Positions 35,827-49,155 are shown, counted from the stretch's first letter. The stretch is DNA of 64,000 bases from Begonia masoniana (GCA_022432975.1 CM039502.1:1664375-1728374); one strand, 5' to 3'. Notes: generated by a model from the sequence alone, not told the origin. Translations and numbers: made by a program.

Positions 35827-36269
35827 CTTGAGGAACTAAACCCCGTCTCTGGGAATCAATTGTTAAGCTTGAAATCAATCGTGCAGAAGCTATGGCGCTG
35901 TGCAAAGGCATCATCGACTCCTGAGTACTCAACTCCACGGGTAATCTAAACGCAGCATGCGAGAAACAAACAAATAAAAATCTGTAGTTTAAAAAACAGA
36001 GACAAGAACGCCTCATTTTATAACGAGGAAGATCAGGAAGAGTACATAGTCTGAAAATTTTATAAATCTTTCCTCGTTTATAATTCCCCTTGCTCAAAAA
36101 GGAGAGAAAGATATTCTTACCTCGAATTGCGAGTGGAGGAACTTAAAAGCGAAGTTCGGGGGTTAAATTTAGGAGAACAGAGCTCCGGCGAAAGAGATTT
36201 TCCACTGAGCTTTGGAGCAATAGCCTGTAATCGGTAAGATAACCTCATGACCAGCTTCGACGACGCCAT
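35827..36269 (-). CDS. NFD6: NFD6-like small organelle-targeted protein
   Basis: Two exons are clear: 36121-36269 and 35827-35945, with a GT-AG intron in phase 2. The start at 36269 gives MASSKLVMRLSYRLQAIAPK, a basic, Ser/Arg-rich N-terminus that looks like a mitochondrial or chloroplast presequence. The second exon carries the family core RLPVELSTQESMMPLHSAIA, SARLISSLT and RRGLVPQG. Arabidopsis NUCLEAR FUSION DEFECTIVE 6 is a small organellar protein required for karyogamy of the polar nuclei. The last codons are uncertain: a donor at 35826 would splice to a short final exon, while read-through ends at 35759 with about 18 more residues. Both forms are known in such gene families. Confidence 0.75.
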
Positions 36270-36390
36270 TGAAGCTCTTCCACTTCTTCCTGCTATCCTG
36301 CCTCGTTGGCTGTTGAGTTGCAATTTACAAATCTGACCTGCTTGATCGCTGACGTATATTAAAACGACACCGTTTCATTAACCTTAAAAG

Positions 36391-36728
36391 TAGTGGTGAA
36401 AATAAACCAAAAACCGAACCGAAACGATTTTGGAAAATGGAACCAAACCATACTAGGTTCCTTCTTTCAAAAATCGATCAAAACTGAACCGAACCAAATT
36501 TATAATATTTATATAATTTTTCAACCTGTTATATTGAAAATAATAAATTATAAAACTAAACTGGTTAAATTCAAATTAAAACCTAACATAATTGAGTTCT
36601 AAATGAAAAAATAAAAAAACCTAATCCGAACCGAACAAGACTAAAAATATCGATTTGATCATGTTCAATTCTGAAAGACAATTGGTTCGGTTTCAATTGA
36701 AAGTGAAACTGAACCAATTCCACCACTA
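36391..36728. mobile_element. hAT-like MITE
   Basis: The left end TAGTGGTGAAAATAAACCA and the right end ..TTCCACCACTA are inverted repeats. Inside each end lie further complementary blocks (AAACCGAACCGAAA and its complement GGTTCGGTTTC). The flanks are CTTAAAAG (36383-36390) and GCTTAAAG (36729-36736), an imperfect 8-bp duplication as left by hAT elements. It is 338 bp with no coding capacity and lies between the NFD6-like and TCX genes. Confidence 0.6.
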
Positions 36729-36739
36729 GCTTAAAGCTA

Positions 36740-37276
36740 TTGCAAATGTTGCTCAAATATAGAGGAAAATTAATTCTTTACCTGTCATTTAATGATAGAT
36801 ATAAATAATATATTATTTAATTATTTCCACTCCATAATAAATGCAGAAAAATTAATTTCTTTTATTCTAAAATAAAAATCAGGGGATACTCAACAGAAGA
36901 TTTCATGATGGCATAACTTCAAATGTGCATTAACTTATTGCCAAGTTAGAAAAATGGAGAAAAATGAAGGGAAAATAAATCTACAAAACTCCTACAAAAA
37001 ACTATCACTAAAATTACAAGCTAAGCTGGTTAAATTGAGCACCTCTACACATTTCAAGGATACAGCTGAGAGGCAGCCAAACCAACATGACAGACCAATC
37101 TGGTTAAATCCAATTGAACAATGCTATAATACTCCTCTACAGATGGAGTACAACCTAATATTCTGTCTTAGTTTCTCCTACTTCTTTCTCACTCCTTTCC
37201 TTGCTTTCACCAGGAAGAGATGGAGTTTTGTGGTGAAGAGCATGGGGAGGAATCGCTGGTGACATCTTGGTCGGAA
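36740..37276. other. Intergenic, 3' of the TCX gene
   Basis: No gene is supported. The frame at 36954-37262 lacks family features. The segment is likely 3' UTR and spacer. Confidence 0.4.
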
Positions 37277-40200
37277 TTACTCCACCGCCATTAATGATGG
37301 GTCCGTGTTGACTTTGACTTCCGCCTTCGGTTTGGGATTAATCGTACCGTTACAGAGCTGGTCTTTGTGATTTCCTATGTTGTTCTGAGCTAGATATGAG
37401 CACTTCGCTTCTGCATTCAGGAAATAGGAAATGGCATTATAAAGAGTTATGATAGAGCACAATGATACGTCTTTTGATCCATCAAAACAATTATACAAGT
37501 AACTGACCTAAGTAAAGGTTGACTAATCAGAAAGAGGACATAATTTCTAATTGCCAGAGAAGATGATGAATATGCAACAGATCAGTGTATTAAAACATAT
37601 TTTTCATTTCTTCTCAACGATGCTTCATTCCTCAAATAATAGGTGAGTAGAAATTACAACAAGATTAGCAATTAAAAAATAAGTATAATCTAATTTAGAC
37701 TTTAACGTTTTAGTTATTTAATATTAGACCTTAAACTATTTTTTTTTTTTTTTTTACAGAAAGAACAACATTTTAGTGGTCAACAATAAATTCATATGTT
37801 AAATTCAGCACGTATATAGCACGTTTTCTTTTTTAGGGATTTTAACATAATTTCTAACATTTCTTGCGATTTCTAACTCAATATCAATATTTGTTGATCA
37901 CTTATCTATTGATTTCAAACTCGATCCAAATTGGGTTAGAAATCAATAGAGAATTAAAAAAAAAAATTAAAACACATGAGTCAATGAAAAATATAGTATA
38001 CTATGTGTCGAACTAACAAATAACTTAACAAAAAAGTTCAAATTGCTGACATCTAAAAGTCAGAAGTTCTAATCATAAGAAAAAAATAATCTAGAGTATA
38101 ATTTGTAAATGGCCTCAAATATTTTAATTGAACTTTACCCTTGAATATTTAAGTCGAAAATTGTTAACGCCTATATCATCTCTTTCTAAAGTTCAATTAT
38201 TCATTCACCGGAGGAAGGAAAAAAGAAATAGCTTGCCTTTTATCTCGCCAAAAGTTATGAGCTTATTAAGACAATCACGAAATGTTGTCAAGATTATCCG
38301 TTCCTGCTCTGCATAGATTTCCGACATGTCTTGTCCACACGACAATTGCGATGATGCAGTGCATCCATGCCCCATTATCCCATTGGGTGAAGCAGATGCT
38401 ATAAACATTGTGTCTTCTTCATTGCACATCAAAGCTAAAGTTCCCGGAGACATGGGCCTACCTTTAGGTACATCTTCTCCGTCTGAACTTGAATTATCAG
38501 GGCTGATTTTATGAGCCTGATTAGCACTAGAACAATCGTCTTCTACAGCTTTCTCCACGGATTCCTTTTGACTCTGCAGCCTCTCAAGAGTTGCGGAAGC
38601 AAGGCGAGTTTCTATTTGATTGTCAGCCCCCTCTTCTGTAGCATTTCTTTGATCTGGAATGATTAATTATAAGAAGATCATCAATTATCTGTCGCTTAAA
38701 GTAGCCTATTCCACAGGTATTCACTCATCTAGTATAATCTGGAAAATGATTCTGAACGACCAAATAGGGACTTTGTAAAGCTTACAACTAGACAGTCGTG
38801 TGAGTTTTTTTATATTCCCAATCCCCTAGATTAATTGGTCTTTCTTTGATACAAAAACCCATTGATCCGAATTTGAATCGCAGTGGCACCTGCCACCACC
38901 TAAGCATTAATCTAAATATTTCATGCAGTAGTTAAAGGAGAATTTCATGAGTTCGGAGGACATTTCATAAAGACTTATTAATGTTTCATCACAAAGTGAA
39001 TTCTTACCTGCGACTGTCTTCGCAGTTTCACTTGACAGAACAACTAATACAGAGCAGAGCTCCATCGAATCCTGTGGTTGGATTATGTCTGCTAATAATG
39101 ATCTTCAACAATCCATTATATATCAGTACTAAAACTAGGGGATAAATCATACAAAAAATTTGCTTAAGAGAACGATTTGTACCTGTAAGTGCACTTTGAG
39201 GGGGCCAATGCTGCATTGGAACCAGCTCGAGTAACAGGGATTGAAGGCAAGGAGGCCGCAGAAGTTCTAATCTGATTTGCCTGATATTATCAAAAGAAAA
39301 GAAATGTTTTAAAAAGAGATTACATATAAACATGCAACTTTTCAAAGGACATGGGTGTATAATAATTTACGGTCTTTGCCAAAAATAAGATTTAGTCAAC
39401 CTGTTGAAATTGTGCCAGCCTATTAATGGACGAATCTTTGGGCGTTGGCCCAAAGAAAAGCTCATTTCCTTTCCGTTTCTTTGACACCGGAGGGGAAGCA
39501 TATCCCGAGGATCCAATAGCTCCAGTTATAGCAGCATTAGCTGCCTGCTGTATATATGCAATGTTATTTCCATGGTCCCCATGGAATAGAGCTTGCCTCT
39601 CTTCACTTCCCTCAAAGTTTTTGCAATCCATGCATTTACAATTGTCAGAGCAGAGAATGTTGGCCTGAAAACACTCGCAGTACTTTTTTAGGCACCCTGA
39701 TTTCTTGCAATGGCATCCTTTGTTGTGCTTTCCCAACATTAGAACCTCTCCAGCTTCTTCCTACGAGACCTCAAAGTAATCAATCAGGTTGACAAGGACA
39801 TTCATAAAAGAGACTACGCCATCACACTTAAAACTTGCCATCTTTCTTAATTGCAGCATGAAAAGATTACAAGTTGTTTGACTCTAAATGAAACATTGGA
39901 AAATTTTCAGTATGAATATTGAAAAAGCTGCAATCAAATGCATAATCTCAATTTTCTCTTATCCAGAAAAAATTAATAATCTAACATATGATTATGATTA
40001 TTGATAATCTTCAAAGCGAATATTACAATAAGCTAAACTACAAAAGGGTAACGCTCAGTTCAGAAATTAAGTTCAAACATAAAACACACACTATTACAAT
40101 GCAAAATTAACTGACACCCACACAAGATAGACAATATATGACATCTTTCAAACACACTCTCAATAATGTAATTTATCAGAAAGCATCCCGAGAGAAATAT

Positions 40201-42160
40201 TAGAAAGGATATCAAACTTTCAACTAATTTGCTTATATTCAACACCAAAGATAGAAAATGCTTCAGTAGCTAGACGCATTCGAATGCATCCCCCTTTTGT
40301 CTGGATTGCTAAACAACCAAATTTTGAAACCATGAACTGGAGTCTAGTACATCTAGATCTTTTGATTGAAAAAAAATATCATTTCTTTAGCCACGGTATT
40401 TGTGAGAAACACCATAAAACTAGCATACCCTAATATCACGTGCCCCGTGTGGACTGCTAGCAATTTTTGGTCGAAACGCATTTCGATTACGCTCCAAAGT
40501 GGATTCAACTGCTTCACGCCTAGCAGCTTCATTTTCAACATTATTATAGCAGTTAATGCAGTTACAACCATCGCAATATATTCCAGATGCAAAACACTCA
40601 CAATACCTGCTCAAGACATTGCCCATATTATTTTACATGAAAGGAAATGATCTATACATATCAAGCTTCTGCTGTTGATGATTCAATAAAATTTATTATC
40701 ATGACACATATATTATGTTCAAGAAACAATAAAGATTAAAATTTGAAAATAATAGTAAGCAACAAACAATTGACTCAATCAAAATGCCCATACAACAACA
40801 GGCAAAGCAGGCATTTGCTTTTCAAATATTGACTCTCCTTAGATTATTATTCAAATTCAGCATAAGAAACTTACAACTTTAAGCACCGTGAGTGTTTACA
40901 ATTACATTGTTTTTGCTTCTTTGGAGTACAATCTTTTACTTCAACGTTGGATCGTGGCCTTGACTTTGGGGAGTCTGGTTTTCTGATGAGAAAATAAATC
41001 ACAGAAAAATCAAACAACAAACTAAGTATAAGAGACACAGAAACACCATTATTTCCAATGAACTTCAACCATAGGCAGCAAATACATTAATACAGACGTC
41101 ATTGTCAAAGGCTCAAAAGCAAAGGCAATGCGATCATATCCGTAGTTTAAATGAGTATTATCAAAAAACTCAAAAACACCATTTTCATAAATGATTATCT
41201 TACATAGGATTTAAGTAGGTTTGAAAAATGGAAACAAAAATGAATCATATATCTAATATTTAATCTTTCACTATAATCCAAAACAGAAAGACAGTTGTAG
41301 TACGCAGTTAAAAATGAGCTTTTAGCCTTATCTACGTTCTAAGCACCTTGGTACCACCTATAAGAAAAAAGTTCATGAAATTCCACCTCTCAGCAGAAAT
41401 TCTTTTCTGAAGCAGGCAACAAGAAAATTGCGATTACAGAATAAACTTTCATAAGAATAAGTCAAATCCTGCTACCGCTTAATAATATTTTTGTGCTTTA
41501 CAAAATGTTTTTCACATCCTAAAAATTATACATTTCCATTAAAAGTTTTACATAAGAAACACATTTCTTAAGCTTCAAATCACGTGGAACATCTTGTATA
41601 GAGCCGCAAACAATCGTACAGAGACGGAAGCTTTTCAACAAAATGAAATGAGCGGCATATATCTTCATTTAACTGGAAGCATACTGAAGCATTGCACTCC
41701 AAAATCTAATCTTTGTACCAGCAGCAATTCATTTTGTAACCAAAGCTCGAGGAACACAAATGTTCATGCTATCCACACTTAAATAATATTTACAGAATTA
41801 AAATGGAAGATTGAATTGAGCACCTAAGACAACGGGAAAAACTTACGCAACCCTCGGAGATGGTACTACGGGTATGACCACCATCTGTGGCTGTGACTGA
41901 GGCGGCTGCAACTGAGGCTGGCTCGGGGGCGCAGGTGCCACCACAGCTGGCAACTGAGAACGTGACTGCAACTGTACCTGAGATTGAGGCTGAGGATGAT
42001 CAGGCAAGACCACACTCGCGGACATCCTCCCAAAGCCCGTAAAGTCCAGCTGCCTCGCGAGCTTTTTAGCCGGTACTTCTGACGAAGCAGCGTCACTGCA
42101 TGTCGCACCGTCTGGCTGAGTCTTTTCTTGAACTGAATCAGCCGCCTCTCCTTCACCCAT
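37277..42160 (-). CDS. TCX5: CXC-domain (tesmin/TSO1-like) DREAM-complex protein
   Basis: Eight exons on the minus strand: 41847-42160, 40875-40982, 40429-40606, 39401-39760, 39183-39280, 39008-39102, 38237-38653 and 37277-37410. They join in frame to 567 residues. The N-terminus ([18 protein letters not shown], later [13 protein letters not shown]) and a Gln/Pro-rich stretch precede two CXC domains: [20 protein letters not shown] with [10 protein letters not shown], and [19 protein letters not shown] with [10 protein letters not shown]. These bind the CHR promoter element. The C-terminus ([16 protein letters not shown], then KEAKCSYLA) is typical of TCX5/TCX6, LIN54-like subunits of the plant DREAM complex that repress cell-cycle and DNA-methylation genes in the nucleus. 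The last intron uses a GC donor (AAAG|GCAAGC at 38236-38235), supported by frame and conservation across the junction. No break in the frame was found. Confidence 0.92.
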
Positions 42161-43547
42161 CGAATAAAAATTCGAATTTTCCAAAAACAACCCACAATTC
42201 CAAATTACCCAGAGTGCAATCAGGTTAATCTACTCTTTACTTCTCAATCCTACATCCAATTAAACAACTAAACCGAATTGACAAAACTTCGGATCCAAAT
42301 TGCAATCCAACCCGCCAAACAAAACTCCCGATGCCCCAAGAAATGGACTTTTGCAGCTCAAGATTCAGCCAAGACTCGGTCGACTCCAAACGAAAATTGA
42401 GAAGAATTAGAAGCAGCAGGAGATTCAAAAGAGCGGTAATGGTTAGGGTTCCGGCGCTTAGATTCACGGATAGGAATCCTAAGGGTGAAGAAGAGTAGCA
42501 AAAGGGCCTTTTGTTCTTCGTCTCTCCTCCCTCTCTCTCACTACATTTTGAATTTCAATTTTGTAAATATTGGACGGCTAGATCACTTTGGTGGCTCAAT
42601 CGTACGGTCCACAAAAAAGAAACCAATCGAACGACGTAAATTCATAGATGTAAAGATGGCCCACTCCACAACCGTCCGATCCCAGCTACAAAATTTTCCG
42701 CGAAAAGAGTTCGAGTAAGCCTCCATTGAGAACTCACCACGTACGCATTGAGTAATTTTAATTGGTGCAGGTTCTACGTGGAGGGATGCGATTGGATAAA
42801 GCAGAAGCGATGGAGAAAAAACGTGGGATTTAAGAAAGATTCTGGCGCTAGAAGTGTCTTTCGGTAAAATACTCTTAAGCGACGGCAATGATTGGGTAAC
42901 TACGGGAACGAACGGTGGTGATCTCATAAGATAAATTCGAACAGTGAGGTAGTCATCCGATATTTAATGAAGTATTAATTAAAAAAAAGTAAAAAATATA
43001 AAATAATGAAATTGGCAAAACAAATTTAAATAAAAAGTTGGTCACTGCACTTGCCGAGCTTAACGAGCATGCGGGCTAGAACAATACCAAAGGGACCAGC
43101 CATAATGCACACTATATTCGTCACTGCACTTGGATAATCACTTAGCCGCTCCTCAATGGCGGACTTTCTTCTAATGGACTCAACTATGGCTAACTGCTTC
43201 GGATATTACTGGCCCACTTCCTACTCGCGTTTTCCGTCCAAGCCCTCTTGGCTTTCACGTCTACTTCGCCAAAAGTTGCCATTGCCATGGCGAAGATGGC
43301 GAATAAGCCCGCATTATTTGGAGCTTCCGTTCGATTAGTAACAGTAAATGCTCGAATCTCTCTTCAATTGACCTCAAGATGAAGAAATTATTAGAAACAA
43401 CCAAAACGATTCATTATTTAGGAATTTTGCACCATTACACAAGACTAGACATTCTCAAAAACAACCCACACACACTATAGACTCTGCTCATACTTCAGTA
43501 TATCAAGAGTTAAGAGGACTATTACTTAGACCTGCAGCCTTATCTAC
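42161..43547. other. Intergenic, TCX promoter side and sHSP 3' side
   Basis: 42161-42480 is probably TCX 5' leader. Nothing recognisable follows, except that 43340-43547 is the 3' flank of the small heat shock gene and partly matches 8890-9023. Confidence 0.45.
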
Positions 43548-44033
43548 TTATCCGGATATCTCAATCGATTTCACCTCCGACTTCTTCACCTCGGCTTTTG
43601 GTACAGTCACGGTCAGAACTCCATTTTCCATCCCCGCCTTTATCTCCTCCATCTTCGCGTCCTCCGGGAGCCTGAACCTTCTCATGAACTTCCCGCTGCT
43701 CCGCTCCACCCTGTGCCACGTGTCATTCTTTTCCTCCTTCTCCACCTTCCTCTCCCCGCTGATCTGAAGCACTCTCTCGTCCTCAACCTCCACCTTCACC
43801 TCTTCTTTCCTCAGCCCCGGTAGGTCGGCTTTGAACACATGAGCTTCCGGCGTTTCCTTCCAGTCAATTCTAGTGCCGACGAAAGCGGAATTCTCTCCGG
43901 AAATTTGAGGAATAGAGCCTGAAATCATCGATGAAGGGAAGGGGAAGTCCTTGAAGGGATCCCATACGTCGAGTGAGAAGGGGTCGAAGACGTTACTTCG
44001 TCGGTTGCCAAAGAAACTAGGAATCAGCGACAT
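43548..44033 (-). CDS. Class I cytosolic small heat shock protein (second copy)
   Basis: This is a single exon of 161 residues. It is nearly the same as the gene at 26.8 kb, but a few residues longer because of the stretch [10 protein letters not shown] before [10 protein letters not shown]. It starts [20 protein letters not shown]. The alpha-crystallin domain includes [35 protein letters not shown] and [10 protein letters not shown]. The C-terminal I-x-I is in KSIEISG. Its role is as a cytosolic ATP-independent holdase in heat stress. A TATA box (44121-44130) and a strong heat shock element (44171-44204) lie upstream in the expected order. The gene is intact and presumably heat-inducible. 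Confidence 0.96.
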   Translation of the reverse strand: MSLIPSFFGNRRSNVFDPFSLDVWDPFKDFPFPSSMISGSIPQISGENSAFVGTRIDWKETPEAHVFKADLPGLRKEEVKVEVEDERVLQISGERKVEKEEKNDTWHRVERSSGKFMRRFRLPEDAKMEEIKAGMENGVLTVTVPKAEVKKSEVKSIEISG

Positions 44034-44120
44034 AGTCAGTAAAATCTAGACCTTGAATCGAGAAAATAGACTGATTTTTTGCAGAATTGTTCTTTACCAA
44101 ATTGCTTAGGCAGGAGATGG

Positions 44121-44130
44121 TATTTATAAA
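44121..44130 (-). promoter_or_regulatory. TATA box of sHSP at 43.5 kb
   Basis: TTTATAAATA in gene orientation, about 90 bp upstream of the ATG at 44033. Confidence 0.75.
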
Positions 44131-44170
44131 GCTCAAAGATGATTCTGGAGAGACCTGGACAATTGTCCTC

Positions 44171-44204
44171 CGAAGGTTCTAGAACCGTTTCGAATGCTCA
44201 AGAA
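44171..44204 (-). promoter_or_regulatory. Heat shock elements of sHSP at 43.5 kb
   Basis: The plus strand reads CGAAGGTTCTAGAACC, with GAA 44172-44174, TTC 44177-44179 and GAA 44182-44184. Further GAA/TTTC units continue to 44204. The core CGAAGGTTCTAGAA is shared exactly with the element at 26655-26668. Confidence 0.85.
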
Positions 44205-44305
44205 CGATCCCGACTAAGCGATGGGTTCAAAACTTCTGGGCCGGCCCATTAATTGCAGAAGTGTTATGAAGCATGCAATTTTGTGTAATGCTAATTTTCA
44301 TGACT

Positions 44306-44491
44306 GACATTACGTTTATTCTCTTATTTTAGTATGTTAAAATATTCATTGACGTGTCAAATAATTATTTGTATAATTAAAATAATAAATTATAAATAGT
44401 TAATTTATTATATTAATTACGTCAATAATTATTTGACAGGCTCACGAGTATTTTAAAGTAGTATAACAAGATAATTAACTTAACATTATTA
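44306..44491. mobile_element. MITE family copy B
   Basis: Inverted ends ACATTACGTTTATTCTCTTA and ..TTAACTTAACATTATTA surround an AT palindrome. The centre reads AATAAATTATAAATAGTTAA and is flanked by TTGACGTGTCAAATAATTAT on one side and its complement on the other. Confidence 0.7.
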
Positions 44492-46876
44492 TATTTTTAT
44501 AAGCCAATTTTGGAGTAAGTTAATACGAAGTGATTTTCTAATTTAATTGCAATCTTTCGATGGAGGGAGAGATAATAACATCATTCTTCTTTTATCTCTG
44601 ATTTCATTTGTACAATTAATATTTATTTAATCACAACAAAGACAAAACTGAACGGAGTGAGTGTACGCATTTGGCAAAAAGCTCGATATGCATAGACTTT
44701 TATGTTTAGTATTTTAGTTTTTAGGTCTAAAATTCGTACGATAAGTAAAAAGTTAATTTATGTTATTTTTCCGAACTTATTAGTATAGGTTTAAATAATG
44801 ATGCCAAAAAATAACATTAGTATTAGGGTTTGTTTAATCATCTAAATCAAATCACGGCATAATGTACTAAATTCTATTTAATTAGAGATTGCTTTTCTTA
44901 TAGGTCAGCATTTTTCAATTCTCAGTAGACATGGCTCAATCAAAACCACAAAAGTTTAAATATTGTTTTTCATATTTAAATTTATTTTTATAATAATATA
45001 ATTAATACCCGTTGACTAATAATTAAGACACATCCCATTTAATGTGATGACCTAACTAAAGATATAAACTCTTATTAGGTGAGTGATAATGGGACAAAAC
45101 GTTTAAATTAATGTAATTCACATATTTAAAAAATATTAATTTTATTCATAGTGTTATTTTATAGTCTATCGGGTTAATTTTCACCGATAATATTTTTATT
45201 TTATGATAATATTATCCTTGTTCTACTCGAGATCTACAAATATAATGTGTAAATCTAAAAACTTTATTATCGAGCTACAAATATTTGTGTCATGAACAAC
45301 GAGATAAAGGTCACAAAATTTAAATAAAAATCCTAACGAAAAAAAAAAACTACAAAAAGAGAAGAAGAAAATTCATTATTTTACGTAAGAAAACAAAAAA
45401 AAAAAAAAACATTTTATGGATAGAAGAGAAAATAATGAAACCAAACAATTCCTCTTGCAAAATGGATAGGTCTATTCTGCATAGATATGTTGCCACGCCC
45501 TCAACGAGGAGCGAAATTGATCCAATCTTTCTATTGTCACAATGCATCTATAGGAAAGCCTCATAATTTAATTTCATAGTACATGTTATATGACAAACTT
45601 TCTAGGTCTGACCAAACAAAATTTGAAACGTCAAACTCTAAGAGTGTAATTATTCTAAGTTTCTTGAACGAATTAATCAAAGTAAGGATGATTGTGGCAA
45701 TCTAGCTTGATTAAATTGTGAAGACCTAACTCAAAATAAAAGGGTGTACAATTTCACATAACTTTAGTGAAGTTGAGTTGAGTAATTCATAAGTAAAATC
45801 ACTCTCTAAACTAATAGAACACGCCTTAGGAAATGAAGAAACCTAAGAACAAAGTTTTAAAGGACTTGTTGGCCTCGGGTTATGCTGCCAAAGCGACAAA
45901 ATTTACTAGTGCAGCCATAGGAGATAACTTTCATTATGTGCTCTAATTGTTTGCATGTTTCGGGATAAAACTTGATGACAAAATTGTGCAGACTTTGACA
46001 AAAAGCAAACAATGTGTTAGTATCATAGCCAAGATTCAATAAAAAGAATAGCCAACGGTGCCATCAGCCCGCCCTTAAGGAGAATAATTGTGGCAACTCA
46101 CATGTTTTGAGGTTCTAAAATTAGGGTAAACTATAAAGAGAGTAACCTAGAGTAGAAGAACACATTCTCACGTTGTTTGACTGTGGGTGAGATGAGTGAT
46201 TAATAAATAAATATTTTTTCTCCAAACAAGTAAGACACACGTCTTGAGAAACAAAGACACTCAAGAACAGAGTTGTAAAGATGAGCCAGTCTCAAGCCAT
46301 GTCGCCAAAGTGGAATGTTGTATTAGGGGAGAGGAGGTAGGTTTTGCATTGTAATTCTGGCTTGTTGATACATTTTAGGGTAAAATCTGATAGCAAAAAC
46401 GTGTTGATTTTGATACAACGTAGACAATATCATTATAACGAGATGCGTTTCTAATGCGACAAAGAAAATAATCACCGATAAACTCTTCTAAGTTTTGCCA
46501 AAATGCGACAATGCCACGGACAAGTCCCCATCAAATAGGTTCATAGAAGTAGCCTATTGCTTATTTGTTATGCAATAAAATAGGTATAGAAGTTGGAAAT
46601 TAAAATATAAAAATTATGAATGTTTTGCATGGAAATCATATAATACAATATTTGAATCAATTGGTCCACATGGGTGATTACGCAACGAGTTGAAATCTCA
46701 AATTCCAGCACACAAATAATGTAAACACACATAAGCTATGCCCACCACAAATCACGTGTTGAACGACTCCATTAATATTTGGATTTGAACAACTCATTTT
46801 ACTAACAGGAAGCCTCCTTAGAAGTTTCAAAGTATTTCCATTATTTCATGAATTAACTCTGATCATCTTTAACGAC

Positions 46877-46878
<2 letters not shown>

Positions 46879-46955
<77 letters not shown>

Positions 46956-46958
46956 ACA
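46879..46958. repeat. Compound microsatellite (CT)n(CA)n
   Basis: About 26 CT units pass directly into about 14 CA units. Confidence 0.95.
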
Positions 46959-47063
46959 ATGTTTACAATATGATATACAATTTATGATACGAGGGTAATT
47001 TGATGGTCCTTTTTAATGTGTTTATTAGTTTAGAAGTTGGGTCAGGTTGATCTGGTTATATAG

Positions 47064-47245
47064 AATAATACTACGTTTACTCTCTTAAGATACTCGTATC
47101 ACACAATAATTGTTAGAATTAAAGTGTAATTAATATAATAAATTATAAATAGTTAATTTATTATATTAATTACATCATTCATTATTTAATACGTCAATAA
47201 GTATTTTAAAAAAGTAAAATAAGAGAGTAAATATAATATTATTGG
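47064..47245. mobile_element. MITE family copy C
   Basis: The ends AATAATACTACGTTTACTCT and AGAGTAAATATAATATTATT are near-perfect inverted repeats. The centre AATTATAAATAGTTAATTTA is shared with copies B and D. Length is about 180 bp. Confidence 0.72.
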
Positions 47246-49016
47246 ATGATATATCATCCTACCATACAATTTTTTTTTCTTTTTTTTTTAATGGAAATGG
47301 GAAATAATATTCAAAGGAAAACCCATCCCTATTTTTATAAACACTAAAAAAATGACAAATATTATCTACCTTCCTTGCATTAATTTCAATCAAATGACAT
47401 GATGGGCAACTTCATTTTTTAAAAAAAAAATATTCAGAAATTAGTCATAGAATCTAATTTTTAATACGGAAATTTCATGATTATTTAATGTGGTGGCTGT
47501 AGGTCTACATATATACATTGAGTAAAACAAATTACAATGATATTTCCTTATATTATTAATGGTACTAATAATCATACTTATATATGATAAAAGTAGGTCT
47601 TTATATAATGAAATAATACATGTCAAAGTGCGAAAATGTTGCCCATATATAAATATGCACTAGCTGAAGTGTTGAAAACTTTTTTTAATTACTCTATAAA
47701 ATGAATAATTATTGTATTTTAACCGTGGATGTGTTATCAATGCAATTGTAAAATTCTTAAACTTATACTAATAAAAATTTATAGTTAATATTTCACGTTA
47801 TTCGATGTTATAAATATTTCGTGTTGTTGTTGTAATGTATTTGAGTATAATATATAATTTTCTACTAAGTTAGTCGCTCATCCAATTTTTTTTTTTTTTT
47901 TCCCAGTAAAGATTGGAAAAGCCAAGGGTAGTTGATCGTTGATGGGTTTCTATTTGTTTCTCGTTATTTTCTTTGAGTGTTTATCTTCTTTTTTTCTTTC
48001 ATTTCTCTCTTGATCTGTATAATTTTATTGGGCGTGAGATATTTTATTTACTGCATAACATTTTCCTTGTTTGTAACACTATCTTATTATTTTGTAGTTA
48101 CTATGTGAATTTCGACTTATCTCGTGTGAGTAATAATTTAAATTTTTATTAAGTATTCCCCTATAAGTCAAGTATTGGATCCTGACGTTTCTATCTAAAC
48201 TCATCTCATGGCCGTGACAAAAATAAATAAATAAATCATATATTAACAAATAAAACAAAGTGTAAATATCAAAAGTTATGAAGTAATAAGTGCAATATTC
48301 AATATAAATACCTCGATTTTCACCATGCAGAGTTAAAAAATACACTTTTTTTTTAATTAAAGTTGTTAGATATTTTACATTATCGTAAATTTATTTTAAT
48401 ATATTCCTAATGAAACATAAAAAATATTAAAAGAGTGACGATATGATGTGCAAGATCTAACCTTTCAAGGAGGAAAGATCTAAAACGATAAGCCTCGTAA
48501 GTAGGACAAGTGATAAACAATGCAAAAGAAGATTCTAATTCCTATTGCTAGAAAATAAAGAAAATTATATCTAAATAAAATCATCAAAATATAATCAATT
48601 TACAGTAATTAATATAACTATGCCTATAAGTACAATATTCAATTATAATAAATTATTTTACTCTATTAAATAATTTAAATAAATTAGGAAATTTTTACCT
48701 GTACTAAAATTTTAATTTTTTTTATTTTATAGAGACAATAATCTTGAGTTGCTAGTCAAACAAATGTTATTTAAAAACTAGGCCCCACACTTGCATTACT
48801 TTAATTGATAGATTTAATTACATAAAATTTTATTATATAAATAATTCAAAAAAAATTGGGGCCATGGCTTCCACGCACTTAATCACATATTTTATTTGCT
48901 ATGAAAATAAAATAAATTATAAGTTTATTTTTATTTTTTAAAATGGTAAGTTAAAATTTCCTCAAATTAAGTCCTAATTCAATCAATGATAAAAAATAAA
49001 TAATAAAATTGGTTAA

Positions 49017-49155
49017 AATTAATATTGTGTTTACACTATATGCCAACTACATATTTTCATTTTAGTGTTCAATATCATTAATTGTATCAATAAATATTTG
49101 TCACGTCAAAATAAGAATTAGAGCGTAAAAATAGAGAATAAATATAGTATTACTC
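49017..49155. mobile_element. MITE family copy E (diverged)
   Basis: The ends AATATTGTGTTTACACTATA and AGAATAAATATAGTATTACT are inverted repeats related to the other copies. The inside keeps AATTGTATCAATAAATATTTGTCACGTC. Confidence 0.5.

Noticed and set aside
42583..42927. 114-residue minus-strand frame
   Set aside because: It lies in the TCX upstream spacer and has no recognisable domain.
43040..43340. Possible minus-strand gene relic upstream of the sHSP 3' end
   Set aside because: Short frames such as MAGPFGIVLARMLVKLGK look protein-like, but I could not tie them to a family or to an exon structure.
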